This document shows positions 1 through 5,954 of a stretch of DNA of 5,954 nt, piece after piece (the stretch's first letter is position 1; the number at the start of each line of letters is the position of its first letter). The stretch is from Eubacterium sp. (lineage in GTDB: Bacteria > Bacillota > Clostridia > Lachnospirales > Lachnospiraceae). The stretch lies in NCBI GenBank assembly GCA_020844525.1, contig JAJGAH010000173.1, forward strand, positions 1-5,954, in the 5' to 3' direction. The notes beneath the pieces are model-generated. The model made no database searches. It worked only from the letters and a program-made list of their open reading frames with translations, and was not told where the DNA came from. Position numbers and translations under genes: made by a program.

Positions 1-230
1 ATGATTCCTTCGGAAATCCGATTCTGGGAGGACAGAATCCGTATGCAATGCTCGCAGCAGGTGCCGAGAAGATAGACATGAGCAATATTTCCATCTACGA
101 TCAGGGCTGCAACGAGGAATACCAGAAGGCTATGAAGAACTACTTCGATGGAAACGCAAGCTATGATGACGCACTTGCACAGTTCAAGAGCGCAGTCCAT
201 GAGAAATATCCGGATGTGACTGTAGAATAA
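1..230 (+). CDS. Carbohydrate ABC transporter solute-binding protein, C-terminal fragment
   Basis: This is the 3' end of a gene whose start lies before the window. The frame is open from base 3 to the TAA at 228-230, giving 75 residues that begin DSFGNPILGGQNPYAM and end in KYPDVTVE. In the intact protein this would be the extracellular lipoprotein that captures a sugar and delivers it to the membrane permeases. The fragment has no catalytic motif. It is assigned from its closing helices, including a stretch with repeated acidic and aromatic residues and an end resembling the YPD tail common in family 1 solute-binding proteins. The strongest support is its position directly upstream of two CUT1 permease genes on the same strand. 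An internal ATG at 48 is not the real start, because the frame continues upstream without a stop. The substrate cannot be deduced. The family is likely; the exact subfamily is unknown. Confidence 0.8.
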   Translation, partial: DSFGNPILGGQNPYAMLAAGAEKIDMSNISIYDQGCNEEYQKAMKNYFDGNASYDDALAQFKSAVHEKYPDVTVE

Positions 231-297
231 ATGTAGCTGCAGACTAAGCAAAAGCTTCAGACCAGGCAGAGGTTCCGGGTATCTGATGAAGTAAAGG

Positions 298-319
298 GTC
301 TTGGCAAAGTCTTGACAAA
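298..319 (+). repeat. Tandem 11-bp direct repeat
   Basis: Two adjacent copies, GTCTTGGCAAA (298-308) and GTCTTGACAAA (309-319), match at 10 of 11 positions. They lie between the binding-protein gene and the first permease gene, about 16 bp before a strong hairpin. The period equals roughly one DNA helical turn. No function can be shown. It could be a protein site or a chance duplication. The second copy contains TTGACA (312-317), but no matching -10 element lies at a usable distance. Confidence 0.6.
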
Positions 320-335
320 CACACAGACGCTGCAG

Positions 336-368
336 GTGCCTGTCCGGCGGGGCCGGGCAGGCACTTTG
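336..368 (+). terminator. Intercistronic hairpin, probable partial terminator or mRNA-stabilising stem
   Basis: The arms 336-348 (GTGCCTGTCCGGC) and 352-364 (GCCGGGCAGGCAC) pair over 13 bp with a single G-U pair and a GGG loop. Only a short T-tract follows (TTTGT), so it is GC-rich and stable but weak as a terminator. It sits between the binding-protein gene and the first permease gene. In sugar ABC operons such a stem is known to keep the binding protein more abundant than the permeases, either by partial termination or by protecting the upstream mRNA from 3' decay. That role is inferred here. Confidence 0.75.
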
Positions 369-384
369 TAACGGAAGCGGATCC

Positions 385-390
385 GGGAGG
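385..390 (+). promoter_or_regulatory. Ribosome binding site of first permease gene
   Basis: GGGAGG lies 8 nt before the ATG at 399, which is near-ideal spacing and supports that start codon. Confidence 0.8.
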
Positions 391-398
391 AAAAGGAT

Positions 399-1310
399 AT
401 GGAGAAGAAGAAAAAGAGCAGGATTACAAGACATAACAGGTATGGTTATATTTTTCTCATACCCTTTATGGCAGTATTTGTGATATTCCAGATGATTCCT
501 CTGGCATCAACCATCTACAACAGCTTCTTTGAAAATTACAGATCGGGGCTGAAGCAGATCGGACCGAATTTCATCGGGCTGGCCAACTATGCAAAGCTGT
601 TTACAAGCGGAGATCTGCCGAAATACTTTGCAAATACCATGATCATGTGGATCCTCGGGTTTGTTCCCCAGATCATCGTTTCGCTGGTGCTGGCGGCATG
701 GTTTACGGACCCGTCGCTGCGGCTGAAGGCCCAGAGGTTCTTCAAGACCGTAATCTATCTGCCGAACCTGATCATGGCTTCTGCCTTTGCCATGCTGTTT
801 TTCACACTGTTCGCTGACAGCGGCCCGATCAATTCCATCCTGCTTTCGATGCACATCATTTCGCAGCCATATAAGTTCATGTCCCACGTGGGTAGTGTGC
901 GTGGAATGGTAGCGTTTATGAACTTCCTGATGTGGTTCGGAAATACCACGATCCTGCTGATGGCGGGTATGCTCGGCATTGACCAGTCTCTGTTTGAGGC
1001 GGCCGAGGTGGATGGCGCCAGTGCCAGACAGATTTTCTTCAAGATTACAATGCCGATCCTGAAGCCGATTTTTGTCTATGTGATGATTACATCTCTGATC
1101 GGAGGACTGCAGATGTTCGATGTACCGCAGATCCTGACCAATGGAAGCGGTGACCCGATGCGTTCCTCCATGACGCTGATCATGTATCTGAATAAGCACC
1201 TGTATAGCAAGAACTATGGCATGGCCGGTGCACTTTCCGTGATTCTGCTGATTATCACAGGCCTGCTCAGCATTGTGGTATTCAAGGTAACGGCGGATAA
1301 GCAGGACTGA
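399..1310 (+). CDS. Carbohydrate ABC transporter permease, MalF/UgpA/LacF type (CUT1)
   Basis: This 303-residue integral membrane protein forms one half of the transmembrane channel of a sugar importer, paired with the next gene product. It starts with a Lys/Arg-rich cytoplasmic end (MEKKKKSR), followed by about six hydrophobic segments near residues 17-40, 81-102, 115-138, 168-191, 224-240 and 276-296. The diagnostic EAA loop, which docks onto the ATPase, runs from E200 through EAAEVDGAS to the MPILKP end at residue 223 and contains the conserved G206. Length and topology are normal for the family. The start is set by a GGGAGG site 8 nt upstream. The gene is 168 bp downstream of the binding-protein gene with a hairpin in between, and the second permease follows after 11-17 bp, so the two permeases are surely co-transcribed. 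The transported sugar is not determinable; glycerol-3-phosphate, lactose-type and oligosaccharide systems all share this architecture. Confidence 0.95.
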   Translation: MEKKKKSRITRHNRYGYIFLIPFMAVFVIFQMIPLASTIYNSFFENYRSGLKQIGPNFIGLANYAKLFTSGDLPKYFANTMIMWILGFVPQIIVSLVLAAWFTDPSLRLKAQRFFKTVIYLPNLIMASAFAMLFFTLFADSGPINSILLSMHIISQPYKFMSHVGSVRGMVAFMNFLMWFGNTTILLMAGMLGIDQSLFEAAEVDGASARQIFFKITMPILKPIFVYVMITSLIGGLQMFDVPQILTNGSGDPMRSSMTLIMYLNKHLYSKNYGMAGALSVILLIITGLLSIVVFKVTADKQD

Positions 1311-1312
1311 AG

Positions 1313-1318
1313 GGGAGG
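1313..1318 (+). promoter_or_regulatory. Ribosome binding site that decides the second permease start
   Basis: GGGAGG ends 3 nt before the ATG at 1322 but 9 nt before the in-frame ATG at 1328. The usual spacing of about 5-10 nt favours 1328 as the true initiation codon. The two choices differ by only two residues (Met-Ala). Confidence 0.7.
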
Positions 1319-1327
1319 TAGATGGCA

Positions 1328-2197
1328 ATGAAGGAAACAAGCAAGAAGAGCAGCACTCCTGTAAAAGGCACCGTGCGTGCGAGAAGAATTTTTTCCTATA
1401 TAATATTGATCATACTGACAGTGCTCTGCCTGATCTGGTTCTACATTCTGTTTATCAATACCACGAGGTCCAATGGAGAGCTCGGCAAGGGATTCACGCC
1501 AATTCCAAGCACGTATCTGATAAAAAACATGTACAACATGCTGCACGGATCGCTCCCGTTTATCAGAGGCATGCTGAATTCGCTGATTGTAGCCGGCTTT
1601 GGCGCCTTTCTCTGTACGTATTTTTCCACGATGACAGCCTATGCGATTCATGCATATAACTTTAAAGGGAAAAAAGCAATTTACACCTTTATACTTGCAA
1701 TCATGATGATCCCAACCCAGGTATCCGCACTTGGATTTGTACAGCTGGTCAACAAGATGCATCTGATGGACAATTATCTTTCGCTGATTCTTCCGTCCAT
1801 CGCGTCACCGATCGTGTTTTTCTATCTGAAGCAGTATATGGACTCCAATCTCCCAAGCTCCCTTCTGGAGGCGGCGAGGATTGACGGTGCCGGAGAACTG
1901 AGGATTTTTAACACAATCGTGCTTCCACTGATGAAGCCGGCCATTGCCGTACAGGCAATCTTCTCCTTTGTCGCAAGCTGGAACAACTATTTCATTCCTG
2001 CTCTGGTATTGCACAAGGAGACAATGAAGACGCTTCCTGTCCTGATCGCCGAGCTGCGTTCCGCAGACTGGCTGAAGTTTGATATGGGTCAGGTGTATGC
2101 AGCCATCACCTTCTCGATTTTCCCGGTGATTATTGTGTACCTCTTCCTGTCAAAGTACATTGTAGGCGGTGTGACTGCCGGAGGTGTCAAGGGCTGA
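1328..2197 (+). CDS. Carbohydrate ABC transporter permease, MalG/UgpE/LacG type (CUT1)
   Basis: This is the second membrane subunit of the sugar importer, 289 residues from ATG 1328 or 291 from ATG 1322. A Lys/Arg-rich cytoplasmic end precedes a first membrane helix near residues 20-44. Further helices lie near 83-107, 118-140, 150-168, 204-221 and 258-276. The EAA loop runs from E181 (EAARIDGAGE) to LPLMKP at about residue 204, matching the MalG-type consensus. The protein ends in GGVTAGGVKG, the characteristic MalG/UgpE-family C-terminus. Only 17 bp separate it from the MalF-type gene (11 bp if the earlier ATG is used), so the two are translated from one message. No ATPase gene follows before the terminator, so the transporter probably uses a shared MsmX/MsmK-type ATPase encoded elsewhere, as known for many Firmicutes CUT1 importers. 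The substrate is unknown. Confidence 0.95.
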   Translation: MKETSKKSSTPVKGTVRARRIFSYIILIILTVLCLIWFYILFINTTRSNGELGKGFTPIPSTYLIKNMYNMLHGSLPFIRGMLNSLIVAGFGAFLCTYFSTMTAYAIHAYNFKGKKAIYTFILAIMMIPTQVSALGFVQLVNKMHLMDNYLSLILPSIASPIVFFYLKQYMDSNLPSSLLEAARIDGAGELRIFNTIVLPLMKPAIAVQAIFSFVASWNNYFIPALVLHKETMKTLPVLIAELRSADWLKFDMGQVYAAITFSIFPVIIVYLFLSKYIVGGVTAGGVKG

Positions 2198-2218
2198 GGG
2201 ACTGAGACAAGCTGGGCT

Positions 2219-2266
2219 TGTTAAAAGAAAATACAGATGATACGACAGATTTTCCCGCTTTTAACA
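2219..2266 (+). repeat. AT-rich inverted repeat in the 3' region of the permease operon
   Basis: TGTTAAAAG (2219-2227) is exactly complementary to CTTTTAACA (2258-2266). Immediately inside, AAAAT (2228-2232) pairs with ATTTT (2249-2253), leaving CCCG (2254-2257) as a one-sided bulge. The whole could form a stem of 14 bp with a 16-nt loop. It begins 22 bp after the permease stop codon. It has no T-tract and is too AT-rich to be a standard terminator. It may be an operator-like dyad, an mRNA 3'-end structure, or chance. Confidence 0.55.
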
Positions 2267-2285
2267 GAAAACAGACGATACGCCA
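2233..2285 (+). repeat. Imperfect 15-bp direct repeat pair
   Basis: ACAGATGATACGACA (2233-2247) and ACAGACGATACGCCA (2271-2285) match at 13 of 15 positions and start 38 bp apart. The first copy lies in the loop of the inverted repeat and the second just outside it. No function is evident. Confidence 0.5.
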
Positions 2286-2356
2286 TACCGTTCTGTTTTT
2301 CACAGAAAAATACATAGCGTTTCATAACTTATAGCACCGGAAAAAGTGCTGCCGGA

Positions 2357-2388
2357 AAGCCGCAGGTTATCCCTGCGGCTTCTTTTCT
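2357..2388 (+). terminator. Rho-independent terminator of the sugar transporter operon
   Basis: A perfect 10-bp stem, AAGCCGCAGG (2357-2366) with CCTGCGGCTT (2372-2381), closes a 5-nt loop (TTATC). It is followed by the T-rich run CTTTTCT. It lies about 160 bp after the second permease stop and before the exonuclease gene, marking the end of the ABC operon. Confidence 0.88.
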
Positions 2389-2405
2389 GCATATGCCGAT
2401 TCACA

Positions 2406-2435
2406 TTGCGCCATTCCCTGCAGATATGCTAAACT
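2406..2435 (+). promoter_or_regulatory. Possible extended -10 promoter for the exonuclease gene
   Basis: TAAACT (2430-2435) preceded by TGC (2427-2429) resembles an extended -10 element. A weak -35-like TTGCGC (2406-2411) lies 18 bp upstream. A promoter is expected here because a terminator ends the previous operon at 2388 and the next start codon is at 2468. The match is modest, so the exact position is uncertain. Confidence 0.4.
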
Positions 2436-2467
2436 GTAATTATCTATGCAAAAAAGGACATTAGGCA

Positions 2468-3421
2468 ATGAATTATATTGTTTTTGATCTGGAGTGGAAC
2501 CAGAGCCCGGCAGGCAAGAGCCGTGAGGTGAAGAGGCTTCCCTTCGAGATTATAGAGATCGGTGCAGTGAAGCTGGATAAAAACCGTGTGATCGTTGACA
2601 CCTTTCACAGTGTCATCAGGCCGGTTGTATACAAGACGCTGAATTACAGGACCAGGGAAATCGTACATATAGACAAGGAAGAACTGGAAAACGGTGAGCG
2701 CTTTCCGGATGCTGTGCGGCATTTTCTGGCATGGGCCGGACCGGATTCGATCTTCTGTACCTGGGGCAGCGTGGACCTGACGGAGCTGCAGCGGAATCTG
2801 AAATATTATCATATGCTTTCGCTCTTGAAGGGCCCCATGCATTATTATGATGTGCAGAAGCTCTTTGCTGTTCAGTTTGAGGACATGAAGAGCCGGCGGG
2901 CGCTGGAATATGGTATTGATTATCTGCACATTGAGAAGGAAGGAAATTTCCACCGTGCGCTGGAGGATGCCAGGTACACTGCGCTGATCTTTCAGAGGAT
3001 TGATATGGACGTTGTGCTTGCCTATGATTCCATTGATGTTTATCAGAATCCGAAGAAAAAGACGGATGAGATTTTTATCATTTACAATGGGTATTCCAAG
3101 TATATTTCCCGGGAATTTCCGTGCAAGGAAGAGGCAATGCAGGATCCGGAGGTGCGCAGCACCTACTGCTGCAGGTGCGGACGGAAGCTGCGCAAGAAGC
3201 TGCACTGGTTTTCTGTCAATGCACGAAATTATTACAGCGTGTCAATTTGTCCGGAGCATGGCTACATGAAGGGCAAGATCCGCATGAAGCATACCGACGA
3301 AGGACGCGTCTATGTGGTGAAGACGATCAAGGTCAGCAGCGAGGCTGAGGCAAACCTGATCCGGGACCGGAGGGACAGCCTGCGTGACCGCAGACGGCAG
3401 AAGAGGCATGAATCGCCGTGA
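2468..3421 (+). CDS. DEDDh 3'-5' exonuclease (DnaQ/RNase T/KapD-like) with C-terminal Cys/His extension
   Basis: This 317-residue protein begins directly with an RNase H-fold exonuclease domain of about 180 residues, predicted to remove nucleotides from the 3' end of RNA or DNA using two metal ions. All five DEDDh residues are visible: D7 and E9 in VFDLEWNQ, D103 in WGSVDLTEL, and H162 and D167 in HRALEDA. EIIEIGAVKL (residues 27-36) is the usual second strand. The pattern is closest to the KapD/ERI-1-like branch, not to a polymerase-associated proofreading subunit. Residues about 190-317 are an additional region. It contains C234-x2-C237 and C261-x2-H264, suggesting a zinc ribbon, and a highly basic tail (RDRRDSLRDRRRQKR) that could bind nucleic acid. 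AAAGGA at 2453-2458, 9 nt from ATG 2468, supports the start. The gene is monocistronic or reads through into ileS, since no clear terminator separates them. Whether the substrate is RNA or DNA is unknown. Confidence 0.88.
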   Translation: MNYIVFDLEWNQSPAGKSREVKRLPFEIIEIGAVKLDKNRVIVDTFHSVIRPVVYKTLNYRTREIVHIDKEELENGERFPDAVRHFLAWAGPDSIFCTWGSVDLTELQRNLKYYHMLSLLKGPMHYYDVQKLFAVQFEDMKSRRALEYGIDYLHIEKEGNFHRALEDARYTALIFQRIDMDVVLAYDSIDVYQNPKKKTDEIFIIYNGYSKYISREFPCKEEAMQDPEVRSTYCCRCGRKLRKKLHWFSVNARNYYSVSICPEHGYMKGKIRMKHTDEGRVYVVKTIKVSSEAEANLIRDRRDSLRDRRRQKRHESP

Positions 3422-3448
3422 CCAGTGCAGGGAAACCCTCATAATACC

Positions 3449-3478
3449 TTGACAAGCCGTGAGCCGTCTTTTTATAAT
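3449..3478 (+). promoter_or_regulatory. Sigma-A promoter of ileS, perfect consensus hexamers
   Basis: TTGACA (3449-3454) and TATAAT (3473-3478) both match the consensus exactly and are separated by 18 bp. Transcription should start near 3484-3486, giving a leader of about 75 nt before ileS. Such a strong promoter suits a highly expressed housekeeping synthetase. Confidence 0.88.
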
Positions 3479-3489
3479 AGGATGCAAAC

Positions 3490-3543
3490 TGCCTGAAAAG
3501 GCACATATGGTTTTTTACATGTGACGAGAAAACATTGTAAACC
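3490..3543 (+). promoter_or_regulatory. Structured ileS leader with small, partly competing hairpins
   Basis: TGCCT (3490-3494) and AGGCA (3499-3503) form a 5-bp stem capped by a GAAA tetraloop. CACAT (3502-3506) can instead pair with ATGTG (3519-3523), which shares two bases with the first stem. A third option pairs TTTAC+ATG (3514-3521) with CAT+GTAAA (3533-3541), with one bulged T, ending just before the ribosome site. No T-box sequence or terminator is seen. A regulatory role is inference only. Confidence 0.4.
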
Positions 3544-3551
3544 AAAGGAGG
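3544..3551 (+). promoter_or_regulatory. Ribosome binding site of ileS
   Basis: AAAGGAGG lies 9 nt before the ATG at 3561. An earlier ATG at 3554 is only 2 nt from it and opens a five-codon frame (MTHVP, stop 3569-3571) that is out of register. This supports 3561 as the ileS start. Confidence 0.85.
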
Positions 3552-3560
3552 AAATGACGC

Positions 3561-5954
3561 ATGTACCGTAAAGTCGATACAAACCTCAACTTCGTGGAAC
3601 GAGAGGGAGAAACCGAAAAATTCTGGGAGCAGAATCAGATCTTTGAGAAAAGTGTAAAGCAGAATGAAGGACATCCGATGTATATGTTCTATGATGGCCC
3701 GCCGACTGCAAATGGCAAGCCGCACATCGGACATGTGCTGACCCGTGTCATCAAGGATATGATCCCGAGATACCGCACCATGAAGGGCTACGAGGTTCCC
3801 CGTAAAGCCGGATGGGACACCCATGGACTTCCTGTGGAGCTGGAGGTTGAGAAGGAAATCGGTATTGAGGGCAAGGACCAGATTGAGGAGTACGGAATCG
3901 AGCCCTTTATCAAGAAGTGCAAGGAATCCGTATGGAAATACAAGGGGATGTGGGAGCAGTTCTCCGGTAAGGTCGGATTCTGGGCCGACATGGACAACCC
4001 TTATGTTACCTATTATGATGATTACATTGAGTCCGAGTGGTGGGCGCTGAAGGAAATCTGGAAGAAAGGCCTGCTCTACAAGGGCTTCAAGGTCGTTCCC
4101 TACTGCCCGAGCTGTGGTACGCCCCTTTCCTCTCACGAGGTTGCCCAGGGCTACAAGACCATCAAGGACCGGACAGCGATTGTCCGCTTCAAGGTAAAGG
4201 GAGAGGATGCCTATTTCCTGGCATGGACCACAACACCCTGGACCCTTCCTTCAAACATTGCTCTTTGCGTGAACCCGGATGACGAATACGCAAAGGTAAA
4301 ATGCGCAGACGGATATACTTACATTATGGCGTCTGCTCTTCTGGACAAGGTCCTCGGACCTGTCGCAAAGGAAGAGGGAGAGAAGGCCTATGAGATTCTT
4401 GAGACTTATAAGGGCAAGGATCTCGAATATAAAGAGTATGAGCCGCTGTACCAGTGTGCTGCAGATGAGGTTGCAAAGCAGCATGGCAAGGCATTCTACG
4501 TTTATTGCGATGATTACGTTACAATGACCGATGGTACCGGCATCGTTCATATAGCACCGCCCTTTGGTGAGGATGATGCCCGTGTCGGCAGAAGATATGG
4601 TGCGCCTTTCGTGCAGATGGTGGATGATCATGGCCGCCTGAAGCCGGAGACAGGAAAGTTCGCCGGCATGCGCTGCAAGCCTACCGAGCATGAGGTAAAG
4701 GATGAAGGTGCAATCAGCGCGGATCCGGAGGTCCTCAAGGACCTTGCCGAGCGCAAGCTCCTGTTTGCGGCACCGAAGGTGGAGCATGACTATCCGCACT
4801 GCTGGCGCTGTGGTACACCGCTGCTCTATTATGCGCGTGAGTCCTGGTTCATCAAGATGACTGCCGTGAAGGATGATCTGGTACGCAACAATAAGCAGAT
4901 CAACTGGATCCCGCCGACCATCGGCGAGGGCCGTTTCGGGAACTGGCTGGAGAACATTCAGGACTGGGGCATCTCCAGGAACCGTTACTGGGGTACACCG
5001 CTTCCGGTCTGGATCTGTCCGGATTGCGGAAAACAGATCTGTGTGGGATCCAGAAAGGAGCTGGCGGAGCTGACCGGTGATCCGAAGGCGGAGCACACAG
5101 AGCTGCACAGGCCTTATGTGGATGCCTTTACGATCAAATGCCCGGACTGCGGCGGCGAGATGCACCGTGTGCCGGAGGTGATTGACTGCTGGTTTGATTC
5201 CGGCGCAATGCCTTATGCACAGCTGCACTATCCATTTGAGAACAAGGAACTCTTCGAAAAGGAGTTCCCGGCACAGTTTATCTCGGAGGCAGTAGACCAG
5301 ACCCGTGGGTGGTTCTATTCCCTGCACGCGGAGGCTACGCTTCTGTTCAACAAGCCGGCATACAAGAACGTCATCGTTCTTGGACTGGTACTGGACAAGG
5401 ACGGCAACAAGATGTCCAAGTCCAAGGGCAACGCGGTGGACCCGATGTCTGCACTGCAGAAATTCGGCGCGGATGCGATCCGCTGGTACTTCTACATCAA
5501 CAGCGCACCGTGGCTGCCGAACAAGTTCCATGACAAGGCAGTTATGGAATATTCCAGAAGATTTATGGGAACCCTCTGGAACACCTATGCGTTCTGGGTA
5601 CTCTATGCCAATATTGACAACTTTGATCCGACGAAATACACGCTGGATTATGAGAAGCTGCCGGTGATGGACAAGTGGCTCCTCTCCCGTCTGAATTCTA
5701 CAATTCAGGAGACGGATTCCGATCTTGACCAGTATAAGATCCCGGAGGCTGCAAAGGCACTGGAGGCCTTTGTGGACGACATGAGCAACTGGTATGTCCG
5801 TCGGTCCCGTGAGAGATTCTGGGCAAAGGGTATGGAGCAGGATAAGATCAATGCTTATCTGACTCTTTATACAGCGCTTGTAGAGCTCTGCAAGGCTGCG
5901 GCTCCGATGATTCCGTTTATGACGGAGGATATTTATCAGAACCTTGTCCGCAGT
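3561..5954 (+). CDS. ileS: Isoleucyl-tRNA synthetase, type 2-like, 3' end cut off by the window
   Basis: This cytoplasmic class I synthetase charges tRNA(Ile) with isoleucine using ATP and hydrolyses mischarged valine. The frame is open for 798 codons to the window end, so about 230-250 C-terminal residues are missing if it has the usual type 2 length. The Rossmann fold carries DGPPTANGKPHIGH with HIGH at residues 55-58, WDTHGLP at 85-91 and KMSKS at 617-621. The CP1 editing domain shows TTTPWTLPSN (T223 onward) and FGEDD, where D339 aligns with the editing aspartate. Four CxxC pairs (182/185, 414/417, 486/489, 527/530) could bind two zinc ions. DSGA (546-549), DQTRGWF (579-585) and the start of the anticodon-binding domain (after about 690) are normal. 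IPRYRTMKGY and WDTHGLP point to the type 2 branch; type 1 enzymes such as that of E. coli have WDCHGLP. It has its own consensus promoter and an AAAGGAGG site. No T-box precedes it. Confidence 0.97.
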   Translation, partial: MYRKVDTNLNFVEREGETEKFWEQNQIFEKSVKQNEGHPMYMFYDGPPTANGKPHIGHVLTRVIKDMIPRYRTMKGYEVPRKAGWDTHGLPVELEVEKEIGIEGKDQIEEYGIEPFIKKCKESVWKYKGMWEQFSGKVGFWADMDNPYVTYYDDYIESEWWALKEIWKKGLLYKGFKVVPYCPSCGTPLSSHEVAQGYKTIKDRTAIVRFKVKGEDAYFLAWTTTPWTLPSNIALCVNPDDEYAKVKCADGYTYIMASALLDKVLGPVAKEEGEKAYEILETYKGKDLEYKEYEPLYQCAADEVAKQHGKAFYVYCDDYVTMTDGTGIVHIAPPFGEDDARVGRRYGAPFVQMVDDHGRLKPETGKFAGMRCKPTEHEVKDEGAISADPEVLKDLAERKLLFAAPKVEHDYPHCWRCGTPLLYYARESWFIKMTAVKDDLVRNNKQINWIPPTIGEGRFGNWLENIQDWGISRNRYWGTPLPVWICPDCGKQICVGSRKELAELTGDPKAEHTELHRPYVDAFTIKCPDCGGEMHRVPEVIDCWFDSGAMPYAQLHYPFENKELFEKEFPAQFISEAVDQTRGWFYSLHAEATLLFNKPAYKNVIVLGLVLDKDGNKMSKSKGNAVDPMSALQKFGADAIRWYFYINSAPWLPNKFHDKAVMEYSRRFMGTLWNTYAFWVLYANIDNFDPTKYTLDYEKLPVMDKWLLSRLNSTIQETDSDLDQYKIPEAAKALEAFVDDMSNWYVRRSRERFWAKGMEQDKINAYLTLYTALVELCKAAAPMIPFMTEDIYQNLVRS

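Larger units (their letters stand above)
2198..2356 (+). other. Non-coding region between permease operon and terminator
   Basis: This stretch of about 160 bp has no credible gene. Besides the two repeats listed separately, it contains a small hairpin at 2291-2307 (TTCTGT/ACAGAA, 5-nt loop) and another at 2333-2350 (AGCAC/GTGCT, 8-nt loop) just before the terminator. It is best read as the structured 3' untranslated end of the transporter mRNA. Confidence 0.55.

Noticed and set aside
312..317. TTGACA as a -35 box of an internal promoter before the first permease gene
   Set aside because: The position 17-18 bp downstream falls in GC-rich hairpin sequence (near 335-340) with no -10-like hexamer.
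507..1340. Long minus-strand open frame opposite the first permease
   Set aside because: It lies antisense to a clear permease gene and its protein shows no recognisable family; it lacks hydrophobic or motif structure and is explained by codon bias of the real gene.
2237..2317. 26-codon open frame (MIRQIFPLL...) after the permease gene
   Set aside because: It has no GGAGG-like site upstream, overlaps the inverted and direct repeats, and has no recognisable character.
2311..2325. CcpA (cre) operator near ATAGCGTTTCAT
   Set aside because: Only the central CG and a few flanking bases fit the cre consensus; too many conserved positions fail.
2299..2328. Promoter TTCACA/CATAAC upstream of the 2357-2388 terminator, suggesting a small RNA
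   Set aside because: The hexamers are weak and the transcript would be only about 55 nt; nothing else supports it.
3429..3439. AGGG-AAA-CCCT hairpin as a terminator of the exonuclease gene
   Set aside because: The stem is only 4 bp and no T-tract follows directly, so read-through into ileS is possible.
3422..3560. T-box riboswitch upstream of ileS
   Set aside because: The leader after the consensus promoter is only about 75 nt and shows neither the T-box core sequence nor an antiterminator/terminator pair.
4251..5531. 426-residue minus-strand open frame opposite ileS
   Set aside because: The opposite strand encodes conserved IleRS motifs throughout, including KMSKS. The antisense product resembles no known family.

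Overview
The window looks like chromosomal DNA from a Gram-positive anaerobe of the Clostridia, most likely Lachnospiraceae. This is an inference from moderate GC content, strong GGAGG ribosome sites, CUT1-type sugar permeases without their own ATPase, and a type 2-like isoleucyl-tRNA synthetase. All recognised genes are on the + strand. No mobile element, CRISPR array, tRNA or rRNA was seen.

Bases 1-2388 are the 3' part of a carbohydrate ABC importer operon. It holds the C-terminal end of a solute-binding protein, an intergenic hairpin that probably limits read-through, then two integral membrane permeases of the MalF/UgpA and MalG/UgpE types. The permeases are 11-17 bp apart, depending on the start chosen. 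No ATPase gene follows. A structured AT-rich 3' region leads to a good Rho-independent terminator at 2357-2388. The sugar cannot be named from this sequence.

Bases 2389-3421 carry a separate gene for a DEDDh 3'-5' exonuclease of the DnaQ/RNase T/KapD type. It has an uncommon C-terminal extension containing a C-x2-C...C-x2-H set, which suggests a zinc ribbon, and a very basic tail.

Bases 3422-3560 contain a perfect-consensus sigma-A promoter (TTGACA, 18 bp, TATAAT) and a leader of about 75 nt. These drive ileS, which begins at 3561 and stays open to the window end, giving 798 codons of an expected total of roughly 1,030-1,050. The leader is too short for a T-box riboswitch, a common control element for ileS in Firmicutes, but it can form small hairpins, two of which compete.

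Overall this is mostly ordinary core and transport DNA. I did not find a convincing new biological system. The points most worth checking are the exonuclease C-terminal domain, the ileS leader without a T-box, and the structured non-coding segments around the permease genes.
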